Below the pieces are notes generated by a model. That model saw only the letters and a program-made list of their open reading frames with translations. It was not told the DNA's origin and did not search any database. A stretch of DNA of 64,000 nucleotides. Origin: Niameybacter massiliensis (GTDB taxonomy: Bacteria > Bacillota > Clostridia > Lachnospirales > Cellulosilyticaceae). This document shows, piece after piece, positions 9,541 to 18,067 of the stretch. Each line of letters starts with the position of its first letter. Position 1 is the stretch's first letter. The position numbers and the translations under genes are program-made. The stretch spans positions 972,250 through 1,036,249 of the forward strand of contig NZ_LN875035.1 in assembly GCF_001282685.1 (NCBI RefSeq). Direction: 5' to 3'.

Positions 9541-9564
9541 ATGCCCTTTAATAGGGCATTTTTT
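9541..9564 (+). terminator. terminator of threonine ammonia-lyase gene
   Basis: ATGCCCT (9541-9547) pairs with AGGGCAT (9553-9559) and a T run follows, 10 bases after the stop codon. Confidence 0.75.
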
Positions 9565-9612
9565 ATTTATAATTTCCCTAAGGTCTTCATGCAATATTGA
9601 ACGACCAATAAC

Positions 9613-9655
9613 AAAAAAAGGAACTGATACATTTATCCATGCATCAGTTCCTTTT
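9613..9655 (-). terminator. terminator of the PduL gene group
   Basis: A 13-bp stem (9616-9628 with 9643-9655, AAAAGGAACTGAT and its complement) is followed on the minus strand by seven T. It lies 20 bases after the pduL stop. Confidence 0.8.
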
Positions 9656-9674
9656 CATTTACTTACTATATTAC

Positions 9675-10250
9675 TTACGCTTGATAAGCAACAACTTGAT
9701 TTGGTTTTACATCAAGAGCATTCGCTTCATCAGTATCAATGTGTAATTCTAATGTAAAACTTTCATGTACGCGTACTAATACGTCATGTAAAGTTCCTTT
9801 TCTTTCACCATCAAAGTCAAGTGAAATAAGTTGTTTATCACAAAGTCCAAACGCTTTAGCTTCTTCATTTGACATATGTACATGACGTTTTGCCACAATA
9901 CAACCTTTATCTAATGTTACTTGCCCTTTGGGACCGATAAGTGTTACCCCTGGTGTCGCAGCAATATCACCTGAATCTCTAAGAGGTGCTTGCACTTTTA
10001 AGAACATTGCATCTGTTTTTGATACTTCTATTTGTGTTTCACTTCTAAGTGGTCCTAGAATACGTACATTTTCTAGCTGACGTCCATTTGATCCTACAAC
10101 TGTTACACGTTCATCTGCTGCATATTGTCCACCCATTAAAGTTTTAATTGGATGAAGCTCAGCCCCTTCTCCAAATAAAACCTCTAAGTCTTCTTTACAA
10201 AGATGAATATGTCTAGCAGAAATGCCTACTGGAATCTCAATTTTTTTCAT
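9675..10250 (-). CDS. pduL: phosphate propanoyltransferase (PduL-type phosphotransacylase)
   Basis: The 191-residue protein matches PduL over its full length. The zinc-binding HxH motif is His14/His16 in SARHIHL, and a second His pair sits in KRHVHMS at about 122. The family transfers acyl groups between coenzyme A and phosphate. There is no N-terminal encapsulation peptide, since the first residues go straight into the beta-barrel core (KKIEIPVGIS), and no microcompartment shell genes lie nearby. This suggests a cytosolic acetyl- or propionyl-phosphate role, replacing Pta. It follows manA by 88 bases, and an imperfect 13-bp hairpin (10272-10299) lies in the gap. Confidence 0.85.
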   Translation of the reverse strand: MKKIEIPVGISARHIHLCKEDLEVLFGEGAELHPIKTLMGGQYAADERVTVVGSNGRQLENVRILGPLRSETQIEVSKTDAMFLKVQAPLRDSGDIAATPGVTLIGPKGQVTLDKGCIVAKRHVHMSNEEAKAFGLCDKQLISLDFDGERKGTLHDVLVRVHESFTLELHIDTDEANALDVKPNQVVAYQA

Positions 10251-10338
10251 TGCTTTCCTCCTGATGTCTTTAAGGCCCTATATAAATATATAGGACCTTT
10301 CTATTTTATCTATTATTTTGTTAATCAAGCTATAAAAA

Positions 10339-11244
10339 TTAAGCTACAAAGCTTTTAAGAACAGTTAAGTTTCCTTTGATTTCATAAGTACCTGTTGTAG
10401 CTGGAATTAAAAAACTATCGCCAAGTTTGATTTCTGCTTCAAAATCATCTGCTACTAAAGTACCTTCACCTTCTACACATGTGTAAATGAAGAATTTTTC
10501 TTCATTACTTGTGTCTTTTAAGCTATCTTCTACAACATGTTTTTCTACTGTGAAAAACTCACCTTCGCAAAGTAATGTTTCGTTGATCGCACCTTCTGGA
10601 AGAAGTGTAAAATCAGTTACTTCCATCGCTTTATCTAAGTGCATTTCACGTCCACGGTTGTAGTCATATACACGGTATGTAATATCACTACTTTGTTGGA
10701 TTTCTGCAATGATTACACCAGGTCCAATAGCATGGATTAATCCACTTGGAATGTAGAAGAAATCACCCTTTTTAACTGGGATAGAGTTAAGGAATCTATC
10801 AAGTGTCCCTTCTAATGCTGCTGCCTTGAATGCATCTTTATCAGTTGTTGTTGTACCAATAACAAGCTCAGCACCTTCTTTAGCATCCATTACATACCAA
10901 CATTCTGTTTTACCAAATTGATTTTCTACACGTCTTGCATATTCATCACCTGGGTGAACTTGAACTGAAAGGCTATCACATGAATTGATAAGCTTTACAA
11001 GAAGAGGAAACTCTTTACCTGCACATTTTGTACCTACTAATTCAGCACCTAATGTTTCTACAAGCTCTAATAAAGTTTTACCAGCATATTCACCTTGTTT
11101 TACAACACTCATACCTGCTGTATGTGCAGATACATCCCAGCTTTCGCCAATTACGCCTTCTGGCATATCATTTCTGTAGTTTTCTAAATCACGTCCGCCC
11201 CAAATACGTTCTACGTATACAGGATTAAATACTAATGGTTTCAT
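10339..11244 (-). CDS. manA: mannose-6-phosphate isomerase, class I
   Basis: The 301-residue enzyme interconverts mannose 6-phosphate and fructose 6-phosphate. Zinc ligands are seen in VQVHPGDEYA (about 94-103) and in IPSGLIHAIGPG (about 165-176). The active-site Arg lies in DITYRVYDYNR (about 185-196). The length fits the short Firmicutes type with a cupin core. It lies 32 bases after the hexokinase gene in the same direction, which fits a kinase plus isomerase pair for mannose uptake into glycolysis. Confidence 0.9.
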   Translation of the reverse strand: MKPLVFNPVYVERIWGGRDLENYRNDMPEGVIGESWDVSAHTAGMSVVKQGEYAGKTLLELVETLGAELVGTKCAGKEFPLLVKLINSCDSLSVQVHPGDEYARRVENQFGKTECWYVMDAKEGAELVIGTTTTDKDAFKAAALEGTLDRFLNSIPVKKGDFFYIPSGLIHAIGPGVIIAEIQQSSDITYRVYDYNRGREMHLDKAMEVTDFTLLPEGAINETLLCEGEFFTVEKHVVEDSLKDTSNEEKFFIYTCVEGEGTLVADDFEAEIKLGDSFLIPATTGTYEIKGNLTVLKSFVA

Positions 11245-11276
11245 TGTATGTCTCCTTTTATGTCTTTTAATAAAGT

Positions 11277-12572
11277 TTAGTGTGCAAGTGCAGCAATCGC
11301 TGTACCGATTAAGTTAAGGTCTTCCCCTTGAATGAATTCATAGTAATGACCATGTTCTTTAGTTAAATGAGATCTCATATAGAAATCTAATTTTTGTCTA
11401 TAGTCTTTAAGTTTGTAGAATGTTGTACCTTCACCTACAATAGCAACTGGTCTTGCTTGGTCACGACCTGCACCTGTTTTTAAGATACATGCTGAAAGTT
11501 TAATTGCAGAGATTTTAGCTGCACGTTCAATCATTGCATCAATAAGTTCATACATAAGTGTACAATCTGTTGCTTCTTCAATACATTGTACAAGTACATT
11601 TTCACTGTTATGAGGATGTGCTACAAATAAGCTTACATCGATAAGCTCTAAGTTTTCTAAAGCCATAACTTTTTCGTTGCAACCTGTAGAGAAAATGCCT
11701 TCTTTAGCTGCACCTTTTAAAACTTCTTGTACTAATGGTCCTAAGTATCTACCACTGATCATTTTTTCTAATTGATAATCTCCAGGATTGTTAGAAGATT
11801 CATCTAACACTTTGTCCATTGCACCACGTGGTAACTTGTTGTATGCGCCTGACTCTGTATTAATAATCATTGTATCATCTTGAGCATCTGTAATTTTAGT
11901 AATTTTACTTGAATCTTCGATATAGCAAAGATTTGTGCCTGTCCCAAAGATAAATCCAATATAACCATCAAAGTTACGTTCACTTGTAATCCCTTTACCA
12001 CCAAGTAAAGTTGCTACTGTATCATTTAAAATTGCTACATTACGATCTTTACCATCAACTTCTTTAAGACCTTCTACTAAGTTTGCACCAATCATTTCAC
12101 CTACTACTTCTGGTGCTTTAACTTCTTTAGACCATCTTAAAAGAAGACCATCTTTATCTTTATTAATTTGAGTTGGATAAGAGAAGCAGAATCCGATTTC
12201 TGTAGATTTTGCTGCTACGTCTTTTGTATAATCAACTAACGTGCCAAAGAATTCTTGTTTACTAAGTTCACGTTCAATGCCAGGCATTCTTGTTTTTGAA
12301 AAGTCGCTAATGCTTGGTTTCATATTATCATCAAAGCTTACTAGCCCTACTCTAAAGTTTGTTCCTCCTGCATCAATAACAACAGCTGGTACATTTGTAT
12401 CAATGTTATTCTTTACAGAAAGGTATGTTGGAATCATATCAAGGCTACTACCTTCTTGAGATAAACCTTTTTCCATTTCAGCAATAAACTTTTGGCATTC
12501 TGTTTCAAAATTAAGATCGCCATAGTACATGCCGTGTTGACTTAAAAATTGTGTAATAATTGTCTTTGACAT
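11277..12572 (-). CDS. hexokinase, eukaryotic-type family
   Basis: The 431-residue protein resembles the hexokinase family first known from eukaryotes rather than the ROK or Glk glucokinases. The phosphate-1 loop is IDAGGTNFRVG (66-76). The catalytic Asp is probably in VAILNDTVATLLGG (about 182), and FGTGTNLCYIE (about 209) corresponds to the glucose-binding and phosphate-2 region. The late adenosine segment is IVGEGTTFYK (about 375). It should phosphorylate glucose, mannose or fructose at C6 with ATP. Being directly upstream of manA, mannose is a reasonable substrate. The assignment rests on motifs read by eye. Confidence 0.75.
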   Translation of the reverse strand: MSKTIITQFLSQHGMYYGDLNFETECQKFIAEMEKGLSQEGSSLDMIPTYLSVKNNIDTNVPAVVIDAGGTNFRVGLVSFDDNMKPSISDFSKTRMPGIERELSKQEFFGTLVDYTKDVAAKSTEIGFCFSYPTQINKDKDGLLLRWSKEVKAPEVVGEMIGANLVEGLKEVDGKDRNVAILNDTVATLLGGKGITSERNFDGYIGFIFGTGTNLCYIEDSSKITKITDAQDDTMIINTESGAYNKLPRGAMDKVLDESSNNPGDYQLEKMISGRYLGPLVQEVLKGAAKEGIFSTGCNEKVMALENLELIDVSLFVAHPHNSENVLVQCIEEATDCTLMYELIDAMIERAAKISAIKLSACILKTGAGRDQARPVAIVGEGTTFYKLKDYRQKLDFYMRSHLTKEHGHYYEFIQGEDLNLIGTAIAALAH

Positions 12573-12813
12573 ATTCGTTTCCTTTCTCTCATTAAATCTA
12601 CGATTATATTATCTATTTTATCATATCATGTCCTAAGCTTATCGTTAAGTGTAAATTAATATAATTTATAGTATTTTTTTATATACCATATTTTATCTGA
12701 TATTTATGTCTCTCTTTTATTGCTTTTTAAAGTGCAAAAATGTATAATTGACACGTTGATAATATTTTGTCAACTACTACATATTATAGAACCGATTTAT
12801 GGAGACTTAGGTG

Positions 12814-13668
12814 ATGAATAGTAAGATTAAAAGTGTACTATCTATTTTATTTGGAACACTACTTATGTCTATTGCAATCAATGGCATACTTGTTCCTAAT
12901 CACATGTTAAGTGGAGGGATTAGCGGAATTTCTCTCTTCCTGCATTTTCTTTTTGGCTGGAATTTAAGTATCATGAATGTTATATTTAATATTCCGCTCT
13001 TTATACTGGCTTTTATCTTTTTAAAAAAGCAATTTATTTATTTTAGTTTACTTGGTATGATAAGCCTTTCCTTATGGTTAGAAGTAACCTCCGGGATTGT
13101 TATTCCTACCAATAGCCCACTTACTATCATTCTAGTTGCTGGTCTTCTAAATGGCGTAGGTATGGGTATTATTTTCCGCAATGAAGCTTCTGTAGGTGGA
13201 ACAGATATTATCGCTAAAATTGTTAATAAATTTTTCTCTATTAGTATGGGAAATGTGATTCTTGCTATTAATATGTTGATTATGCTTACTGCCATTTTCA
13301 CATTTGGCCTAGATATTGCCATTTTAACTGCAGCAAGTATGTTTATCAGCAGCCAAACAACAAATTATGTTGTAGATGGCCTTAATCGTAGGCGTACAGT
13401 CTCTATTATTACCTCACCAGATGTCGGTCAAGAAATTGCACAAGATATTATGGATAAAATGCATCGTGGTGTAACTATTGTACCAGCCATTGGTGGTTAT
13501 ACCCATCAAAACAAATATATTCTTTATGCAAACGTTAACTTACGTGAAGTTGCTAAAGTTAAAAATATCGTTTCAAGCCATGACCCACATGCTTTTGTTA
13601 CTGTATCTGATGTAGCTCAAGTAATAGGTAATGGACGTGGTTTCCTACCACTAGAACAAAATACATAA
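12814..13668 (+). CDS. YitT family membrane protein
   Basis: The start is set at ATG 12814, nine bases after GGAG; a GTG at 12811 is also possible. The 284-residue product has five to six TM segments in the first 185 residues (ILFGTLLMSIAINGILVPN, the conserved LSGGISGISLFL, VGMGIIFRNEASVGGTDIIA). A cytoplasmic DUF2179 domain follows at about 195-275 (GVTIVPAIGGYT, VTVSDVAQVIG). This is the standard YitT architecture. The function of the family is not settled. An inverted repeat TTGACA-N14-TGTCAA (12748-12773) lies upstream and could be part of its promoter or an operator. Confidence 0.85.
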   Translation: MNSKIKSVLSILFGTLLMSIAINGILVPNHMLSGGISGISLFLHFLFGWNLSIMNVIFNIPLFILAFIFLKKQFIYFSLLGMISLSLWLEVTSGIVIPTNSPLTIILVAGLLNGVGMGIIFRNEASVGGTDIIAKIVNKFFSISMGNVILAINMLIMLTAIFTFGLDIAILTAASMFISSQTTNYVVDGLNRRRTVSIITSPDVGQEIAQDIMDKMHRGVTIVPAIGGYTHQNKYILYANVNLREVAKVKNIVSSHDPHAFVTVSDVAQVIGNGRGFLPLEQNT

Positions 13669-13670
13669 AT

Positions 13671-13701
13671 AAAAGAGGAAGTGATCATCACTTCCTCTTT
13701 T
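13671..13701. terminator. bidirectional terminator between yitT-like and transaldolase genes
   Basis: AAAAGAGGAAGTGAT (13671-13685) is followed one base later by its exact complement to 13701, giving a near-perfect hairpin with A and T runs on both sides. It serves two convergent genes. Confidence 0.85.
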
Positions 13702-13702
13702 A

Positions 13703-14356
13703 TTATTCTCCAAATACTTCTTTATAATCCTTTTGGAATTTGATAATGCCTTCGGTAGTTAAAGGATGCTTGGTCATTTGCTCAATAACACCATAAGGTA
13801 CTGTAGCAATATGTGCCCCTGCAAGTGCGCATTGTGTGACATGTATTGGGTTACGCACACTCGCTGCAATAATCTCTGTCTCTAATTTATAATTATCAAA
13901 AATGGTTACGATATTACGAATTAGATCAATCCCTGATTCTGAAATATCGTCTAAACGACCTAAGAATGGGCTCACATATGTTGCACCTGCACGTGCAGCA
14001 AGTAGTGCTTGATTAGCTGAAAAGATCAATGTAACATTTGTCTTAATTCCTTCTTTAGAAAGGACTTTTGTTGCTTTTAACCCTTCTAAAGTCATTGGAA
14101 TTTTCACCACCATATTAGGGTGAATCTTAGCAATTTCACGCCCTTCATTGATCATCTCTTCTGCAGTTTCACTTGTTGCTTTTACTTCTCCACTAATAGG
14201 TCCATCAACTATTGTTGTAATTTCTTTAATGACTTCAAAGAAATCTCTTCCCTCTTTTGCAATAAGAGAAGGATTTGTTGTTACACCACAAATAACACCT
14301 AAGCTTTCAGCTTTTTTGATATCTTCTACTTTAGCTGTATCAATAAAGAATTTCAT
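13703..14356 (-). CDS. talC: transaldolase (short TalC type)
   Basis: The 217-residue protein belongs to the short transaldolase/fructose-6-phosphate aldolase family. The Schiff-base lysine is Lys85 in MVVKIPMT, and the N-terminal FFIDTA and VTTNPSLI motifs are intact. The residue at the position that is Gln59 in E. coli FsaA is a glutamate here (GEVKA, Glu57), and the TLIFSANQA motif is of the transaldolase type. True transaldolase activity is therefore more likely than fructose-6-phosphate aldolase. It starts 11 bases after xylB and is the last gene of the LacI-controlled sugar operon, linking a pentulose phosphate to central metabolism. Confidence 0.85.
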   Translation of the reverse strand: MKFFIDTAKVEDIKKAESLGVICGVTTNPSLIAKEGRDFFEVIKEITTIVDGPISGEVKATSETAEEMINEGREIAKIHPNMVVKIPMTLEGLKATKVLSKEGIKTNVTLIFSANQALLAARAGATYVSPFLGRLDDISESGIDLIRNIVTIFDNYKLETEIIAASVRNPIHVTQCALAGAHIATVPYGVIEQMTKHPLTTEGIIKFQKDYKEVFGE

Positions 14357-14367
14357 GCGCTCATCCC

Positions 14368-15837
14368 CTATACAATTTCTTTAAATAATGTTTTTACAGT
14401 AGGATAAATCTTTGCAAACTTCTTATACTGTGCATCATATTTTGCGACTAATGCTTCATCAGGTTCTACTGTATTAATAATTTTTACAATCTGCTCAGCT
14501 GCTTCTTCTACATTTTTGTATACACCACAACCTACCATTGCAAGCATAGCACCACCTAATGCTGGGCCTTCTTCGCTTTCAATCTGATCCACTTTTACAT
14601 TAAGAACATTGGCTATAATCTGTCTCCATAATGAGCTTTTTGCACCACCACCACAGATTTTTGTACGTTCAATTTGAATCCCTAAACTTTTTGCTACTTC
14701 AAAAGAATCACGAAGTGCAAAGGCAACGCCTTCTAATACGGCTTGTGTCATTTCCTCACGTGTCGTATCCATAGTCATACCAATAAATGTACCTCTAGCA
14801 TCTGGATCATTATGTGGTGAACGTTCTCCCATAAGATAAGGAAGGAAGAATACTTTATTCTCACCCAACTTATTTATTTTTTGTTGCTCACCTATATAAT
14901 CTTTATCTTTTACAATATCATCCATCCACCATTTATTACATGAAGCTGCACTAAGCATACACCCCATTAAGTGATAGTGACCATCTGCATGAGCAAAAGC
15001 ATGAAGTGCGTTATGTGGATCTACACCAAACTGGCCACTTGATATAAAAATAGTACCTGATGTGCCAAGTGAAATGTTACACATACCATTTCCTACAGTC
15101 CCTGTTCCAACAGCTGCTGCTGCATTATCACCAGCTCCAGCTATCACTTTAACATGACTATTTAAGCCAAGCTCTGTTGCAATCTCTTCTTTTAAAGTAC
15201 CTACTACTTCATAACTTTCAAAAAGTGTTGCAAGTTGATCTTCTTTAATACCACAAATCTCTATCATTTCTTTAGACCAACATTTATTTTCTACATCTAG
15301 TAGTAACATACCTGATGCATCTGAAACATCCGTACAATGTACACCTGTAAGTTTGTACGCAATGTAATCTTTAGGAAGCATAATTTTGTTAATACGATTA
15401 AAATTCTCAGGTTCTTTATTTTTCACCCATAAAATCTTTGGAGCAGTAAACCCTGTAAATGCAATATTTGCTGTATACTTAGATAAGTTTTCTTGACCAA
15501 TTACTTCATTTAAGTAGTTACATTCTTCCCAAGTACGCCCATCATTCCATAAAAGTGCTGGACGGATTACTTCATCCGATTCATCTAAGATTACAAGTCC
15601 ATGCATCTGCCCACCAAAGCTGATGCCGTCTATCTCATCTTTGTCTACATTCGTAATAAGTTCTTTGATCCCTACTACAACTTGTTCCCACCACTCTTCT
15701 GGCTTTTGTTCTGACCACCCTGAGTTTGGAAAGTAAATAGGATATTCTTTAGAGACTACATTTTTAATGGTTCCTTTTTCATCTGTCAGCAGTAATTTTA
15801 CTGCTGACGTTCCTAAATCAATACCGATATAGAGCAT
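14368..15837 (-). CDS. xylB: xylulokinase-type FGGY carbohydrate kinase
   Basis: The 489-residue kinase has the FGGY fold. The N-terminal phosphate loop is [17 protein letters not shown] (5-21), and the substrate region [11 protein letters not shown] and [10 protein letters not shown] (about 71-83) are conserved in XylB. The second phosphate loop [12 protein letters not shown] and the FGGY signature near [14 protein letters not shown] and [11 protein letters not shown] are present. It would phosphorylate D-xylulose or a related ketopentose using ATP. It lies 14 bases after the isomerase gene and 11 bases before the transaldolase gene, so substrate flow is isomerase to kinase to transaldolase. 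Confidence 0.88.
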   Translation of the reverse strand: MLYIGIDLGTSAVKLLLTDEKGTIKNVVSKEYPIYFPNSGWSEQKPEEWWEQVVVGIKELITNVDKDEIDGISFGGQMHGLVILDESDEVIRPALLWNDGRTWEECNYLNEVIGQENLSKYTANIAFTGFTAPKILWVKNKEPENFNRINKIMLPKDYIAYKLTGVHCTDVSDASGMLLLDVENKCWSKEMIEICGIKEDQLATLFESYEVVGTLKEEIATELGLNSHVKVIAGAGDNAAAAVGTGTVGNGMCNISLGTSGTIFISSGQFGVDPHNALHAFAHADGHYHLMGCMLSAASCNKWWMDDIVKDKDYIGEQQKINKLGENKVFFLPYLMGERSPHNDPDARGTFIGMTMDTTREEMTQAVLEGVAFALRDSFEVAKSLGIQIERTKICGGGAKSSLWRQIIANVLNVKVDQIESEEGPALGGAMLAMVGCGVYKNVEEAAEQIVKIINTVEPDEALVAKYDAQYKKFAKIYPTVKTLFKEIV

Positions 15838-15851
15838 ACGCTACCTCCTTA

Positions 15852-17330
15852 TTATCCCATGAATGGATTTTCTGTTTTATAACGCATACCTTTTGGCTGA
15901 TTAAAGCCAATTTCTTCTGTTTCAACACCAATGTATTTGAATACTTCATAAAGTGTTTTGCCAAAGTGACCGAATGCTACTGCACCATGATGTGGGTAGT
16001 TCCCTTCAATAAGTACATGACGGTAGAATCTTGCCATTTCTGGAATTGCAAAGATACCAATTGCTCCAAATGAACGTGTTGCAACTGGAAGCACTTCACC
16101 TTGTGCAATATAAGCTCTAAGTTTCGCATCTGCAGTACTTTGTAATCTAAAGAATGTAATATCTCCTGGTACGATATCCCCTTCTAAAGTTCCTTGTGTT
16201 ACTTCTTCTGGAAGAGATCTTGCCATAATCATTTGATATTTCATTGAACAGAATGAAAGTTTACTTGCTGCTGTATTCCCACAGTGGAAGCCCATAAATG
16301 TATCTCTTAATGTATACTCATGCTTGCCTTTAATATCTTCTTCATATAAGTCTTGTGGTACTGTGTTATTAATATCTAGTAAAGTTACAGTGTCTTCACT
16401 TACAACAGTTCCAATAAATTCACTAAGTGCCCCGTAAATATCAACTTCACAAGATACAGGAATACCCATTGCTGTTAAACGGCTATTTACATAGCATGGT
16501 ACGAAGCCAAATTGTGTTTGGAATGCTGGCCAACATTTACCTGCAATAGCTACATACTCTCTTGATCCTTTATGTGCTTCAACCCAGTCTAATAAAGTAA
16601 TTTCATATTGAGCAAGTTTAGGAAGGATTTCTGGTTTCATGTTCCCTTTACCTAGCTCTTCTTCCATACTTTTTACGACTTCTGGAATACGAGGGTCATC
16701 TTTATGTTTGTTGAAGGCTTCAAATAAATCAAGCTCTGAGTTCTCTTCGATTTCTACACCTAAATTGTAAAGTTGCTTAATTGGTGCATTACATGCTAAG
16801 AAATCTTGTGGTCTTGGACCAAAGCTAATGATTTTTAATCCTTGTAAACCAATGATTGCACGTGCCATAGGTGCAAACTCATGAATCATATCTGCACACT
16901 GAGTGGCTGTACCTACTGGATACTCAGGGATATAAGCTTTAATGTTACGTAATTTTAAATTGTAACTTGCATTAAGCATACCACAGTATGCATCCCCTCT
17001 ACCTTGAACCAAGTTGCTACCTGTCTCTTCTGCTGCTGCTACAAACATTACTGGACCATCGAATTTTTGAGCAAGTAATGTTTCTGGTGTTTCTGGCCCA
17101 AAGTTACCTAAATATACAACTAACGCATTACATCCTGCATCTTGAACTTCTTTTAATGCTTGTAACATATGTACTTCATTTTCAATACAAGTTGGGCATT
17201 CAAAAATCTCACTGTATTTTTCTGTATATGCTTTTACTACTGCCTCTCTTCTTGTTACTGATAAACTCATTGGGAAACAATCTCTACTTACTGCTACAAT
17301 TCCTAATTTTAAAACTGGCATATTACTCAT
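15852..17330 (-). CDS. L-fucose/L-arabinose isomerase family protein
   Basis: The 492-residue protein has the layout of the FucI/AraA superfamily (COG2407 type): an N-terminal Rossmann-like half (LKLGIVAVSRDCFP, ALVVYLGNFGPETPE) and a C-terminal half with the metal-site region. Acidic residues occur around CEVDIYGALSEF (about 298) and the HCGN motif (about 350). This is a ketose/aldose isomerase family whose members act on fucose, arabinose and other sugars. The substrate cannot be read from sequence. The xylulokinase gene directly downstream suggests an aldopentose giving a ketopentose. AGGAGG precedes the ATG, and the gene lies 14 bases after DUF4867. Confidence 0.8.
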   Translation of the reverse strand: MSNMPVLKLGIVAVSRDCFPMSLSVTRREAVVKAYTEKYSEIFECPTCIENEVHMLQALKEVQDAGCNALVVYLGNFGPETPETLLAQKFDGPVMFVAAAEETGSNLVQGRGDAYCGMLNASYNLKLRNIKAYIPEYPVGTATQCADMIHEFAPMARAIIGLQGLKIISFGPRPQDFLACNAPIKQLYNLGVEIEENSELDLFEAFNKHKDDPRIPEVVKSMEEELGKGNMKPEILPKLAQYEITLLDWVEAHKGSREYVAIAGKCWPAFQTQFGFVPCYVNSRLTAMGIPVSCEVDIYGALSEFIGTVVSEDTVTLLDINNTVPQDLYEEDIKGKHEYTLRDTFMGFHCGNTAASKLSFCSMKYQMIMARSLPEEVTQGTLEGDIVPGDITFFRLQSTADAKLRAYIAQGEVLPVATRSFGAIGIFAIPEMARFYRHVLIEGNYPHHGAVAFGHFGKTLYEVFKYIGVETEEIGFNQPKGMRYKTENPFMG

Positions 17331-17344
17331 TTTTATTCCTCCTC

Positions 17345-17965
17345 TTATTTAACCTCTATATTTTTGCCTAATAATCCAACAAAAGCCCCTTTGATTCCTG
17401 CATCTTTATGAGCGATGAGCCATTTGTTTTTTGCAGCTAACAAACGGTCTTCCCCTACTTCTCTTTCACAATCATCAAGTGCTAAGTTAGTATGTTTAGG
17501 TAATATAACAATGCATTTAAAGCCTAATTCATCCACACTACAAGGTGCATAATGTAATGTTGTTCCATACATTTCTACAACTGTACCCGCTGGAACATAG
17601 AAAGCTTCCACAAGACTTGTATCATAGGTATAATCTTCACTGATATCTTGCTGACTTCCAAGTAGTAAAACCATATCCGTTACAGCAACATTGATTTCAG
17701 AATTTCTATGATACTCTAGAGCATTAAGCAAATGATTGTGCCCATTGCAGTAACCTATTTGGATTGGTAACTCACCAAATAATTTACTTTGAATTTCTTG
17801 TGCAATAGGTAACGCTTCTAATGCATTCACAGAAGGTTCATAGATAACACCATCTGGCACATCTACTTCATTCATCACTTCTAGTAATGACGAAACTTCT
17901 TGTACGCTTGTAATGATTCTTCCATACTTTTTAAAACTTGGTTCACTCACTTGCTTTACTTTCAT
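17345..17965 (-). CDS. DUF4867 family protein, cupin-like
   Basis: The start is the ATG at 17963-17965, with GAGAGG upstream; the longer frame to 17998 would read through the operator. The 206-residue protein matches my memory of DUF4867, a family found beside sugar isomerases and kinases in gut Firmicutes. A cupin-like strand pattern is visible at about 128-150 (VEAFYVPAGTVVEMYGTTLH, then YAPC), with possible metal ligands Glu and His there and in an earlier GHNHLL stretch (about 70). It is the first gene of the operon after the regulator. It may be an epimerase, mutarotase or isomerase for the same sugar; this is inference. Confidence 0.65.
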   Translation of the reverse strand: MKVKQVSEPSFKKYGRIITSVQEVSSLLEVMNEVDVPDGVIYEPSVNALEALPIAQEIQSKLFGELPIQIGYCNGHNHLLNALEYHRNSEINVAVTDMVLLLGSQQDISEDYTYDTSLVEAFYVPAGTVVEMYGTTLHYAPCSVDELGFKCIVILPKHTNLALDDCEREVGEDRLLAAKNKWLIAHKDAGIKGAFVGLLGKNIEVK

Positions 17966-17985
17966 GGATCTCATCCTCTCTACTT

Positions 17986-17999
17986 TGTGCACGTGCACA
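17986..17999. promoter_or_regulatory. LacI-family operator O1 (DUF4867 operon)
   Basis: TGTGCACGTGCACA is a perfect 14-bp palindrome. An identical copy lies before the regulator gene at 19087-19100. It sits 20 bases before the DUF4867 start and abuts the -10 element. Confidence 0.85.
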
Positions 18000-18027
18000 G
18001 TTTAATATAAAAAAATAAGTTTCTCAA
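17999..18027 (-). promoter_or_regulatory. probable promoter of the sugar operon
   Basis: On the minus strand TTGAGA (18027-18022), a 17-base spacer and TAAACT (18004-17999) run directly into operator O1, so a bound repressor would cover the start site. Confidence 0.55.
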
Positions 18028-18029
18028 AC

Positions 18030-18067
18030 TTAAATATAATATTTAAGCTGTTAAATATTATATTTAA
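18030..18067. repeat. AT-only 17-bp hairpin at the end of the regulator gene
   Basis: Bases 18030-18046 (TTAAATATAATATTTAA) are the exact complement of 18051-18067, with loop GCTG. The lacI-type stop codon lies in the stem. It may act as a weak terminator or mRNA 3' end; no T run follows beyond the stem itself. Confidence 0.6.

Noticed and set aside
9389-9757. A 122-residue plus-strand frame across the end of the threonine ammonia-lyase gene and into pduL
   Set aside because: It overlaps two well-supported genes and crosses two terminators; it is a shadow frame.
10272-10299. The hairpin between manA and pduL as a terminator
   Set aside because: No T run follows on the minus strand, so it is more likely an mRNA processing or spacing element, if anything.
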